The translations under genes and the position numbers were made by a program. Below are positions 1 to 5,438 of a stretch of 5,438 nucleotides of DNA, piece after piece. Positions within the stretch are counted from its first letter, which is position 1. Every line of letters begins with the position of its first letter. This stretch comes from an uncultured bacterium (GTDB lineage Bacteria; Acidobacteriota; Thermoanaerobaculia; Multivoradales; JAHEKO01), in assembly GCA_938016625.1 (NCBI GenBank), contig CALILB010000382.1:1-5438 (forward strand), in the 5' to 3' direction. The notes under the pieces are model-generated. The model saw nothing but the letters and a program-made list of their open reading frames with translations, made no database searches and was not told the DNA's origin.

Positions 1-323
1 GCCAGTAACAGTGAAAGGACGGTCAGCAGCCGACCCGGGATCAGGCTCGCCCCGCCACCCATGACCGACGCCACCAAAGCGCCGAGGGAGTAGTAGACGG
101 GCCCGTAGAGGTTGATGCTGTATGGTGGCTGCAGCCACCGGTCGCGGTCGTACAGAGAACGTCCCTCGAGGATGTCCTGCTGGCCGGCCAGCACGACTCC
201 TTCGACATAATCTCCTGGAAGATCGCGGACGATCATGTCCGCCATGTTGGCGATGCCGATTGCGGCTGCGAGCAGCACCACTACCCACAACGCGACCCTT
301 AAGATGAGCTCGATCCGTGTCAT
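1..323 (-). CDS. GT-C-like integral-membrane glycosyltransferase, N-terminal part (runs off left edge)
   Basis: Only the first 107 codons are present; the rest lies beyond the left edge. The start ATG overlaps the stop of the upstream glycosyltransferase gene as ATGA, and a weak purine-rich GGAAAAG lies just upstream. Residues 8-27 form one hydrophobic membrane helix. A loop follows with an acidic GDYVEG motif (D38, E41) and then an aromatic LYGPVYYSLGALVA stretch (about 72-85) that opens the second helix; a third hydrophobic segment begins near residue 94. In GT-C enzymes (PMT/ArnT/DUF2029-like) the first external loop carries acidic catalytic or metal residues, followed by a YxPxY-like entry into the next helices, and this protein matches that layout. 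Such enzymes transfer sugars from polyprenyl-phosphate donors on the outer membrane face. Two TTA codons occur in this short part, which is slightly unusual in such GC-rich DNA. The family assignment comes from topology and motif pattern only; a polymerase or an uncharacterised membrane protein is possible. Acceptor and sugar are unknown. Confidence 0.72.
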   Translation of the reverse strand, partial: MTRIELILRVALWVVVLLAAAIGIANMADMIVRDLPGDYVEGVVLAGQQDILEGRSLYDRDRWLQPPYSINLYGPVYYSLGALVASVMGGGASLIPGRLLTVLSLLL

Positions 324-1546
324 GGCTTTTCCGTTTCATGTAGGCTGGCGTACAGTTTCTCGAGCCGATCGACGACCGCCGTCCAGCTGTAGTGCTCGAC
401 AACCCGCCGCTTCCCGGCCTCGCCCATGGCGCGAGCGAGAGAAGGGTCGGCTGTGAGACCGGACACCGCCTCGGCCAATCGCGCTGCGTCACCCGACGGC
501 GCGAGGTACCCATCCTCACCGTGGCGTACCAGCTCGGCAAGGCCACCGACCTTTGTCGCCACCACCGGCAGCCCAGCCGCCCAAGCTTCGAGGGCGACGA
601 TGCCGAACGGTTCGTGGCGCGACGGCAGCAGAAACAAATCGGCCGCCGCAAATGCGTCCGCCAGGGTCCGGCTCTCGGGCTCGAGGCTGCCCAGCATGTG
701 TAGCCGGTCCGCGACACCCAGCCGCTCGGCGGCCAACCGCACTTTGCGGTCGTAGCCCGCCACCGTCACCGGTCCCACCAGCACCACGTGAAGCGCCGGT
801 ACCCGGGCGAGGATCTCGGGCACCAGCTCCTGCCCCTTCTGCGGATCGACCCGGGCGGCTGTCAGCGCCACCGGCGCCCCCTCCGGTACATCGAGCGTCG
901 ACCGGCCACGATGCCGGCCCCCGGATGCCAGCCAGGATGCTTCGACCGCGTTCGGCAGCTGCTCGAGGCGGGTATTCGGGAAGCGCTTGCGACCCCGCTC
1001 GAGCTCCTCGCGTGTCAGCACCAGGATAAGGTCGGCGTCGCGCAAGAAACCTCTTGTGCCGAGCAGCGCCGATGGCGCCTTCCCCCAGTCGAGGCTACGT
1101 CGCGCCGGCGCGCTCATCTCACGAATCTCCTCGTTCGGGACCGCAAACTCACCGCCATGCAGCTGCACGACATAGGGAAGGCCGCGTCGGCGGGCGACCC
1201 ACCGCACCTGACCCGCGAGCCGCTGCATGGTGTGGCAGTGCAGGAGATCGACTCCGGGCTCTCGCAGCATGCTCCACAGCATCGCCGGCGCCAGCGGATT
1301 GCCGCCCTTGCGGTCGAGGGCCCGACGCGCCGCAGTCGACAGCGGCACCCGACCATAGGTATAACCGCAACGCTGGACGGGGACCCCCATCAGCTCACTC
1401 TCACCGCGCTCGTCGAGCGCGCTGGTGCACATCAACCGCGAGTCGTCGCCACGCCGGAGCTGCTCCCTGACCAGCGACGCCACCACTGACTCAGTGCCGC
1501 CCCAAGCGTTGGCGGTAAACCGCCGGGCCACGTGAAGAACCTTCAT
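320..1546 (-). CDS. Family 4 (GT-B fold) glycosyltransferase
   Basis: A 408-residue cytosolic glycosyltransferase of the usual GT4 length, predicted to move a sugar from a nucleotide-sugar donor to a lipid-linked or growing glycan. The N-terminal Rossmann domain opens with MKVLHVARRF and has the GGTE loop (16-19), the LLHCHT strand (101-106) and HGGEF (130-134). The interdomain region passes through ADLILVLTREE (171-181). The C-terminal donor domain has ARVDPQKG (231-238), with the conserved basic residue of the donor site, LVGPV (256-260), and the EX7E motif with E312 and E320 inside HEPFGIVALE. After it comes the GGLAELV strand typical of donor-phosphate binding. The frame stays open upstream to about 2098, but that stretch is antisense-like, low-complexity, and lies within the flippase gene. 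The chosen ATG starts the fold, overlaps the flippase stop as ATGA, and has GAGG five bases upstream. No signal peptide or membrane helix is seen. Sugar specificity cannot be read from the sequence. Confidence 0.93.
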   Translation of the reverse strand: MKVLHVARRFTANAWGGTESVVASLVREQLRRGDDSRLMCTSALDERGESELMGVPVQRCGYTYGRVPLSTAARRALDRKGGNPLAPAMLWSMLREPGVDLLHCHTMQRLAGQVRWVARRRGLPYVVQLHGGEFAVPNEEIREMSAPARRSLDWGKAPSALLGTRGFLRDADLILVLTREELERGRKRFPNTRLEQLPNAVEASWLASGGRHRGRSTLDVPEGAPVALTAARVDPQKGQELVPEILARVPALHVVLVGPVTVAGYDRKVRLAAERLGVADRLHMLGSLEPESRTLADAFAAADLFLLPSRHEPFGIVALEAWAAGLPVVATKVGGLAELVRHGEDGYLAPSGDAARLAEAVSGLTADPSLARAMGEAGKRRVVEHYSWTAVVDRLEKLYASLHETEKP

Positions 1547-3078
1547 ACGGGCCTCACCAGTAGGCGCAAGAACCAACGTTTGCCGGGAATGCGTGCGCTC
1601 TCCAGACGGTGTCGCTCCTCGGGCCCGATCAGCCCACCGAAGCGGAAGCCGACGATCATCAGCAGACAGCTCGCCGCGACACCGATGGCCACAGTCGCCC
1701 AGGTATGCGCCCACGGGCGAGCCAGCGCCGGCAGCAGACCCGGGGACACGGCAACAAATAGTCGTGCGATCCAGCGAAAGGGGAACTCCAACGGTCCGGT
1801 GAAGCGCAGCGCGTAACGGATGGTGATCGGCGTGATGAGCACAAAGGACAGCACCACCGCCGCGATGGCGCCGGGGATCCCGAAACGTGGGATGAGCAGC
1901 AGGTCCAGGCCGATGTTGACCACCAGTTGCAGCACGCCAAACGGCAGCGTTCGGTGCGCCTGCTCCTTGACCAACAGCGCCGTTCCCACGGGCACCGAGA
2001 CGAACGGCAGAAGGAGAACCACGGAAAACAAACGTGCTACGGGACCGGCCGGCGCCATCTCGACGCCGTACAAGAGCACCAGAGCGCGATCGGCCCACAC
2101 GGCCCCGAGAAGCGCCACCGGAACCGAAACCACCGCCAGTAGCTTGTAGTACCAGCCGACCAGTACTCCGAGCCGCGACGGATCGCGGGTGTAGGAGGCG
2201 CTGATCGCCGACAGGACCACCGCATAGAGCGACAGCGGCACCAGCTCCAGGGCAAGCTGCGGCAGCGAGTAGCCGAGGTCGTAAAAGCCCACCACCGCAG
2301 GGGAGGCCACCATGGCGAGGAAGAAGACCTCCGACTGCCGTTGAACGACCAGGTTGACGAGCCCCGATCCGAAGATCGTCGCGGCATAGCCTCCCAATCT
2401 GCGGAATCGCATGGTGTCAGGCAACTCCATCCGCAACGAGCCGAGGGTGCGGCGCAGCGACGGCAGCAGCGCCACGCAGGCCAACGCGAGGGCTCCAGCC
2501 TGCGCGGCAAGTGCTCCTCCCGCACCCCACCCGGCATCGAGCAAGCGCCACGTGAGGAAGAGCCACGCCGCTCCGGTAGCGGTTGTGGCGACCATCAGAA
2601 CTCGCGCCCGACCAAGCGCGAAATGGAGCTGATAAAGGGTCTCCTTGAACACGAAGACCGCGGCCAGCACCGCGATCAGTGGCAGCAGGGGACCGATCTT
2701 CGGCGTCAAGAGCCGCTCGCACAGCGGCCGTAGCGCTACCAGCAGCGCACCGGCCAGCGAGGCCATCAGCGCCTGCACACCGAGCGTCAGGACCAGCAGC
2801 CGCCGGATCCCGGTGCCGGCTCCCCGGACCTCCAACTCGGGCACGAATCGCAGCAGCGCCCGATCGAGACCGAAGGCTCCCAGCAGGCCCAGGTAAACCA
2901 CCATGTTGCGGGCCAGCGACCACACGCCGAAGTCTTCGGCGCCGAGGTAGCGGGCGGCGAGGATGGACACACCGAGGGTGCCGCCGAGGGTCGCCACCTT
3001 GGCGAGGACCGACCAGACGGCCTGGCTCGAGACTCGCTGCGAGGCGGTCTGCAGCGGAGCCGCTACGACGTCGACCAT
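1543..3078 (-). CDS. Wzx/PST-type oligosaccharide flippase (MOP superfamily)
   Basis: A 511-residue, very hydrophobic protein with roughly 12-14 predicted membrane helices, the normal size and topology for polysaccharide-biosynthesis flippases. These proteins translocate undecaprenyl-linked oligosaccharides from the inner to the outer face of the cytoplasmic membrane. Family features are visible. The N-terminal block at 41-82 has ARYLGAEDFGVWSL followed by the GLDRALLRFVPEL stretch. Basic loops occur near 206-228. A C-terminal-half block at 387-409 reads VNIGLDLLLIPRFGIPGAIA. The tail is basic (RHRLES...GKRW), consistent with a cytosolic C-terminus. The start ATG lies inside the end of the phosphodiesterase gene (16-base overlap) and is supported by GGGAG eight bases upstream. 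The stop overlaps the next glycosyltransferase start. Placement between glycosyltransferase genes supports export of a lipid-linked glycan. MurJ-type lipid II flipping is less likely because the context is not peptidoglycan. A symbol such as wzx is not assigned, because these proteins diverge widely and the substrate is unknown. Confidence 0.93.
   Translation of the reverse strand: MVDVVAAPLQTASQRVSSQAVWSVLAKVATLGGTLGVSILAARYLGAEDFGVWSLARNMVVYLGLLGAFGLDRALLRFVPELEVRGAGTGIRRLLVLTLGVQALMASLAGALLVALRPLCERLLTPKIGPLLPLIAVLAAVFVFKETLYQLHFALGRARVLMVATTATGAAWLFLTWRLLDAGWGAGGALAAQAGALALACVALLPSLRRTLGSLRMELPDTMRFRRLGGYAATIFGSGLVNLVVQRQSEVFFLAMVASPAVVGFYDLGYSLPQLALELVPLSLYAVVLSAISASYTRDPSRLGVLVGWYYKLLAVVSVPVALLGAVWADRALVLLYGVEMAPAGPVARLFSVVLLLPFVSVPVGTALLVKEQAHRTLPFGVLQLVVNIGLDLLLIPRFGIPGAIAAVVLSFVLITPITIRYALRFTGPLEFPFRWIARLFVAVSPGLLPALARPWAHTWATVAIGVAASCLLMIVGFRFGGLIGPEERHRLESARIPGKRWFLRLLVRPV
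1552..1555 (-). promoter_or_regulatory. Internal Shine-Dalgarno of the GT4 gene
   Basis: GAGG (within GGTGAGG) on the minus strand, five bases before the ATG at 1546, inside the end of the flippase gene. Together with the ATGA overlap it decides the glycosyltransferase start against the much longer open frame that continues to about 2098. Confidence 0.55.
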
Positions 3079-4214
3079 GCCGCCATCTCCCGCATCACGC
3101 CATGAAGGTCGGTGATGACCTCCACCGCACCACTAGGGGTGAAGTTCGCGATCAAGGCGGCGTCCGAGTCCGGGTGGCCGGGCCGGTAGCCGTGCATTCC
3201 GGCAGGGGCCACCGTGCCCATGTGACTCGGGTTCAGGAGCACCCCGGGCTCGAGCGCGTAGATCGCGTGGCCAAAACGCCCATCCGGCCACCAAGTGCCG
3301 TAGGCCTTGAGCTGCTCGTCTGAAAGCCACTGACCATTCTCGTTGTCGGGCAGGGCGGCACGAATCCGCTCCTCGACACCGTCGCCTAGAAACCAAAAAC
3401 GCATCATCGTTGAATCGTGCACGGCCGCGTAATCGAGCCCTTCCTCCAAGCCCAGAGCCTCTACCGCAGGCATCAGATCGACGACGGTGTGGATGGTGAC
3501 CATGCCGTGGTCGGAGAAGAGCGCGAAACGCACCTCATCGTAGTTGGCGGCCGCGGTGTCCAGCAGGCGCCGGACTTCGATCTGGTACCAGTCGAGCTTG
3601 TCGTCGACCAGCGGTGAGCTCTTGGTGTGTTCGTGCATCAGGCCGTCGAGCGCGGCTGTATAGAGGAATGCGAAGCGCACCTCCCCCTCTTGGAGCGAAG
3701 CCTCGAGCGCGTTGATGTTGGCGGTCTCATCGCGCCGCCAATCGGACACCTGGGCGGGTACCTCGGCGCGTGCCAGCTCATCGAAGATGCTGTCGCCACG
3801 GTTGATGCCGCCCGGTCTGAAGATGTCGTTCTTCTCCGCGTAGTCGTACAGCGGCAGCGTTTCGAAGGGCAGATTGTAGATCTGGAAGTAGCCCGTGAAC
3901 CCGTAGCCCCGCGCAATTCCCTTGGACAGGTAGCGTCGCACGCGACCGCGGTCGAACAGCGACGAAGGCAGTGCGCGCAGAGGCCGCAGCACTTTGAAGG
4001 GGCTGGTTTCCGGCGAGTAGTAGAAGGACGACCAGTGGTCGTTCTCGTTGGGTCGCCGACCGGTGAGGATCGCCGGGACACAGGCCGATGAGAAGCCGAA
4101 TAGTGACTCCACCGACTGGCGGTGGTTCATCTCGTCGAGAAAATGGGGGCGCGGTCCCACGACATCCCACCCGCAGGCATCCACAAACATGGCGATCGCG
4201 ATCCTTCGGCTCAT
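3063..4214 (-). CDS. Alkaline-phosphatase-superfamily phosphodiesterase / nucleotide pyrophosphatase-like protein
   Basis: A 383-residue protein with the full two-metal site of the type I phosphodiesterase (NPP) branch of the alkaline phosphatase superfamily. D12 lies in the first strand (IAMFVDACGWD). S42 in GFSSACVPAILTG sits nine residues before the TG, the same spacing as the NPP threonine or sulfatase cysteine nucleophile. D190 and H194 (ALDGLMHEH) keep the four-residue spacing of the NPP D...H pair. D235-H236 are in FSDHGM, and H341 in GMHGYRPGHPDSD is the last ligand. The middle part (about 73-165) is rich in aromatic and charged residues and likely covers the active site. The N-terminus is a short strand, not a signal peptide, and there is no membrane helix, so a cytosolic location is predicted. 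GGAGG five bases upstream supports the start. It is the first gene of the minus-strand operon and overlaps the flippase gene by 16 bases. The substrate is unknown: a nucleotide sugar, a phosphodiester on the glycan, or a lipid phosphate are candidates. A sulfatase is less likely because the sulfatase CxPSR signature is absent. Confidence 0.88.
   Translation of the reverse strand: MSRRIAIAMFVDACGWDVVGPRPHFLDEMNHRQSVESLFGFSSACVPAILTGRRPNENDHWSSFYYSPETSPFKVLRPLRALPSSLFDRGRVRRYLSKGIARGYGFTGYFQIYNLPFETLPLYDYAEKNDIFRPGGINRGDSIFDELARAEVPAQVSDWRRDETANINALEASLQEGEVRFAFLYTAALDGLMHEHTKSSPLVDDKLDWYQIEVRRLLDTAAANYDEVRFALFSDHGMVTIHTVVDLMPAVEALGLEEGLDYAAVHDSTMMRFWFLGDGVEERIRAALPDNENGQWLSDEQLKAYGTWWPDGRFGHAIYALEPGVLLNPSHMGTVAPAGMHGYRPGHPDSDAALIANFTPSGAVEVITDLHGVMREMAAWSTS
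3087..3091 (-). promoter_or_regulatory. Internal Shine-Dalgarno of the flippase gene
   Basis: GGGAG on the minus strand, eight bases before the flippase ATG at 3078 and inside the last codons of the phosphodiesterase gene. It supports the 16-base gene overlap rather than a later flippase start. Confidence 0.55.
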
Positions 4215-4219
4215 TCGGT

Positions 4220-4224
4220 CCTCC
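4220..4224 (-). promoter_or_regulatory. Shine-Dalgarno of the phosphodiesterase gene
   Basis: GGAGG on the minus strand, five bases before the ATG at 4214. It fixes the start of the first gene of the leftward operon and shows that this gene has a 5' leader, unlike the divergent glycosyltransferase. No convincing promoter for the leftward operon was recognised in the 111-bp intergenic region. Confidence 0.7.
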
Positions 4225-4280
4225 GACCCTCAGTACCCTGCCGCATCGCGCCGAATACATCTCCGCAACTGGCTGTGTCT

Positions 4281-4293
4281 CAGGGCGACCCTG
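4281..4293. promoter_or_regulatory. Short perfect palindrome in the divergent intergenic region, possible operator
   Basis: CAGGG-CGA-CCCTG is a perfect 5-bp inverted repeat with a 3-base centre. It is centred about 39 bases before the predicted rightward transcription start, where a regulator could bind. Half-sites this short can occur by chance in GC-rich DNA, and no second copy was found. A related CCCTC...CCCTG pair lies at 4227-4240 but is not symmetric. Function is inferred from position only. Confidence 0.22.
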
Positions 4294-4313
4294 TTCCCGC
4301 TCACGGCGCACGA

Positions 4314-4326
4314 TATGCTGGTGTCA
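4314..4326 (+). promoter_or_regulatory. Putative leaderless promoter (-10 hexamer) of the rightward glycosyltransferase
   Basis: TATGCT at 4314-4319 fits the TANNNT form of a -10 element. Six bases separate it from the A of the ATG at 4326, so the canonical start of transcription would fall on the start codon itself. No Shine-Dalgarno-like sequence is present in the bases before the ATG, in contrast to the phosphodiesterase, flippase and GT4 genes of the opposite operon. The -35 position (about 4291-4296, CTGTTC) matches the TTGACA consensus poorly. The call rests on position and hexamer only. Confidence 0.45.
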
Positions 4327-5438
4327 TGAACATCCTCATGGTCAACGAGAAGGGCTGGTTTTTTGGCGGCGTCGAGCAACTGGTCAACGATGTCGCAACC
4401 GGTCTTTCAGAACGCGGGCACCGGGTGGCGCTGCTGTCTACCGAGGCACGGCCGCAGGAGCGGGACGCGTTGTCAGCCCCTTTTGTTGCCACGCCTTGTC
4501 TCGATCCGAAAGTCTCAATCGACCCCTGGAGACAGCGGGTGAAAGCCATGGTCGAGGAGCTGGAGCTCGAGGTCGCCTACGTCCATCGGCTCACGTCGGT
4601 GCCAGCCATCGAGGCGATCCTCGAACACCTCCCGGTCGTCCGCTACGTGCACGACCACGACCTGTACTGTCCTCGACGGCACAAGTACTTCCCGCTGACG
4701 ACCCGCATCTGCAACCAGCCCATGGGTGTGAGCTGTGTGGTCAACGGCTGCCTGCTCACTCCCAACGGCCCGTGGCCGGGCCTGCCCTGGCTCATCAATC
4801 TGCCGCAGAAACGCCGCGAGCTGCAGTTCAATCTGCGTCTCCCGCGGCTGTGTGTAGGTTCGCGTTGGATGCGCAACATGATGATCACAAACGGATTTTC
4901 TGAGGACCAGGTCGAGGTGTTACCGCCCATTCCGAAGGGCCTCGAGCAGGACGTCTCTCCCATGCAGGAGGAACCGGTCGTCCTCTTCGTCGGCCAGGTC
5001 ATTCGCGGCAAGGGGGTAGACCTTCTGCTGCGGGCGCTAACAGAGGTCCGGCAGCCTTTCCAGGCGCTGATCGTCGGCACCGGCAACCACATGCAGACGT
5101 GCATCGACCTCGCTCGGAGCCTCAACCTCGGGGGGCAGGTCAGCTTTCCCGGTTGGGTTTCGCACGACCGTATCGGCGACTACTTCCGACGAGCGCGCGC
5201 CGTAGCGGTGCCATCGCGCTGGCCGGAGCCCTTCGGCATGGTCGGCCTCGAAGCCATGTGGGCGTCGCGACCCGTGGTGGCGTTTGCGGTCGGCGGCATT
5301 CCCGACTGGCTCGCCGACGGAGAGAGCGGGTTCGCTGTGGCCGAGCAAGACTGGAAGCTGTACGGACAGGCCCTCGATCAGTTGCTGGCGGATCCGGAGC
5401 TGGCCAAGCGTATGGGCCAGAACGGCTACGACCTGGCC
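4326..5438 (+). CDS. Family 4 glycosyltransferase with four-cysteine insert (runs off right edge)
   Basis: The first 371 codons are present without a stop; the family length suggests only a few dozen are missing. The N-terminal domain starts MNILMVNEKGWFFGGVEQLV, with the GGVE acceptor/phosphate loop at 14-17. A segment beginning VRYVHDHDLYCPRRHK follows, with cysteines at 115, 129, 137 and 142, the last three in CNQPMGVSC and CVVNGC contexts. This looks like the cysteine-rich variable loop known in some GT4 subgroups and could bind a metal or form disulfides. The donor domain has FVGQVIRGKGVDLLLRAL (221-238) with R226/K229, IVGTG (249-253), and the EX7E motif E301...E309 inside WPEPFGMVGLEAM, followed by VGGIPDWL. 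The enzyme is predicted to add a sugar to a lipid-linked or surface glycan from the cytosol. It is transcribed divergently from the neighbouring operon. No Shine-Dalgarno precedes the ATG; a -10-like hexamer ends seven bases before it, suggesting leaderless expression. Donor and acceptor are unknown. Confidence 0.92.
   Translation, partial: MNILMVNEKGWFFGGVEQLVNDVATGLSERGHRVALLSTEARPQERDALSAPFVATPCLDPKVSIDPWRQRVKAMVEELELEVAYVHRLTSVPAIEAILEHLPVVRYVHDHDLYCPRRHKYFPLTTRICNQPMGVSCVVNGCLLTPNGPWPGLPWLINLPQKRRELQFNLRLPRLCVGSRWMRNMMITNGFSEDQVEVLPPIPKGLEQDVSPMQEEPVVLFVGQVIRGKGVDLLLRALTEVRQPFQALIVGTGNHMQTCIDLARSLNLGGQVSFPGWVSHDRIGDYFRRARAVAVPSRWPEPFGMVGLEAMWASRPVVAFAVGGIPDWLADGESGFAVAEQDWKLYGQALDQLLADPELAKRMGQNGYDLA

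Noticed and set aside
788..1489. 233-codon plus-strand open frame antisense to the GT4 gene.
   Set aside because: No recognisable domain; composition is that of a shadow frame in GC-rich coding DNA, and the opposite strand carries a clear glycosyltransferase.
1547..2098. Open extension of the GT4 frame upstream of 1546, which would give a 592-residue protein.
   Set aside because: It lies wholly within the flippase gene, reads as low-complexity Arg/Ala/Gly-rich sequence, and precedes a proper GT4 N-terminus that has its own Shine-Dalgarno and ATGA overlap.
2679..3323. 214-codon plus-strand open frame across the flippase/phosphodiesterase junction.
   Set aside because: Arg/Pro/Ala-rich shadow; both genes on the other strand are well supported by motifs.
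3627..4091. 154-codon plus-strand open frame antisense to the phosphodiesterase, less Arg-rich than other shadows.
   Set aside because: Its ordinary-looking composition mirrors the codon bias of the true gene opposite; no motif, Shine-Dalgarno or neighbour supports it.
4088..4903. 271-codon plus-strand open frame spanning the intergenic region and the start of the rightward gene.
   Set aside because: It overlaps two motif-supported genes in other frames and has biased, domain-free composition.
5037..5348. 103-codon minus-strand open frame within the rightward glycosyltransferase.
   Set aside because: It is antisense to the donor domain that carries the EX7E motif, and has no features of its own.
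1..5438. Search by eye for CRISPR repeats, tRNA, insertion-sequence ends, long direct repeats and rho-independent terminators.
   Set aside because: Nothing convincing was found; the window is almost entirely coding and the only intergenic gap lies between divergent genes, where no terminator is expected.

Overview
The window is a compact piece of a surface-glycan (exopolysaccharide, O-antigen-like or glycolipid) biosynthesis locus from a GC-rich bacterium. Codon third positions are strongly G/C-biased, which also produces many long spurious ORFs on the opposite strands. A leaderless-type promoter is compatible with an actinobacterial or similar high-GC lineage. There is no taxonomic marker here, so the phylum cannot be fixed from sequence alone.

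Layout. Nearly the whole window is coding. Four genes on the minus strand form a tight operon, read from right to left. (1) A cytosolic-looking alkaline-phosphatase-superfamily phosphodiesterase (3063-4214). (2) A multi-pass Wzx/PST-type oligosaccharide flippase (1543-3078). (3) A family-4-type (GT-B) glycosyltransferase (320-1546). (4) The N-terminus of an integral-membrane, GT-C-like glycosyltransferase that runs off the left edge (1-323). Successive genes overlap by 16, 4 and 4 bases, the last two as ATGA stop/start overlaps, so translation is probably coupled. A 111-bp divergent intergenic region (4215-4325) follows. It carries a good Shine-Dalgarno for the phosphodiesterase, a short perfect palindrome, and a -10-like hexamer placed exactly for a leaderless transcript of the rightward gene. 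On the plus strand, a second GT4 glycosyltransferase (4326 to the right edge, incomplete) contains a four-cysteine insert.

How they may work together (inference). The two cytosolic GT4 enzymes would extend a lipid-linked glycan on the inner face of the membrane and the flippase would move it outward. The GT-C-like protein would add sugars from a polyprenyl-phosphate donor on the outer face. The phosphodiesterase is the unexpected member. It keeps all the metal-site residues of the nucleotide pyrophosphatase/phosphodiesterase fold but has no export signal, which suggests an intracellular role in precursor processing or phospho-substituent chemistry. No tRNA, rRNA, CRISPR array, insertion sequence or terminator was seen.
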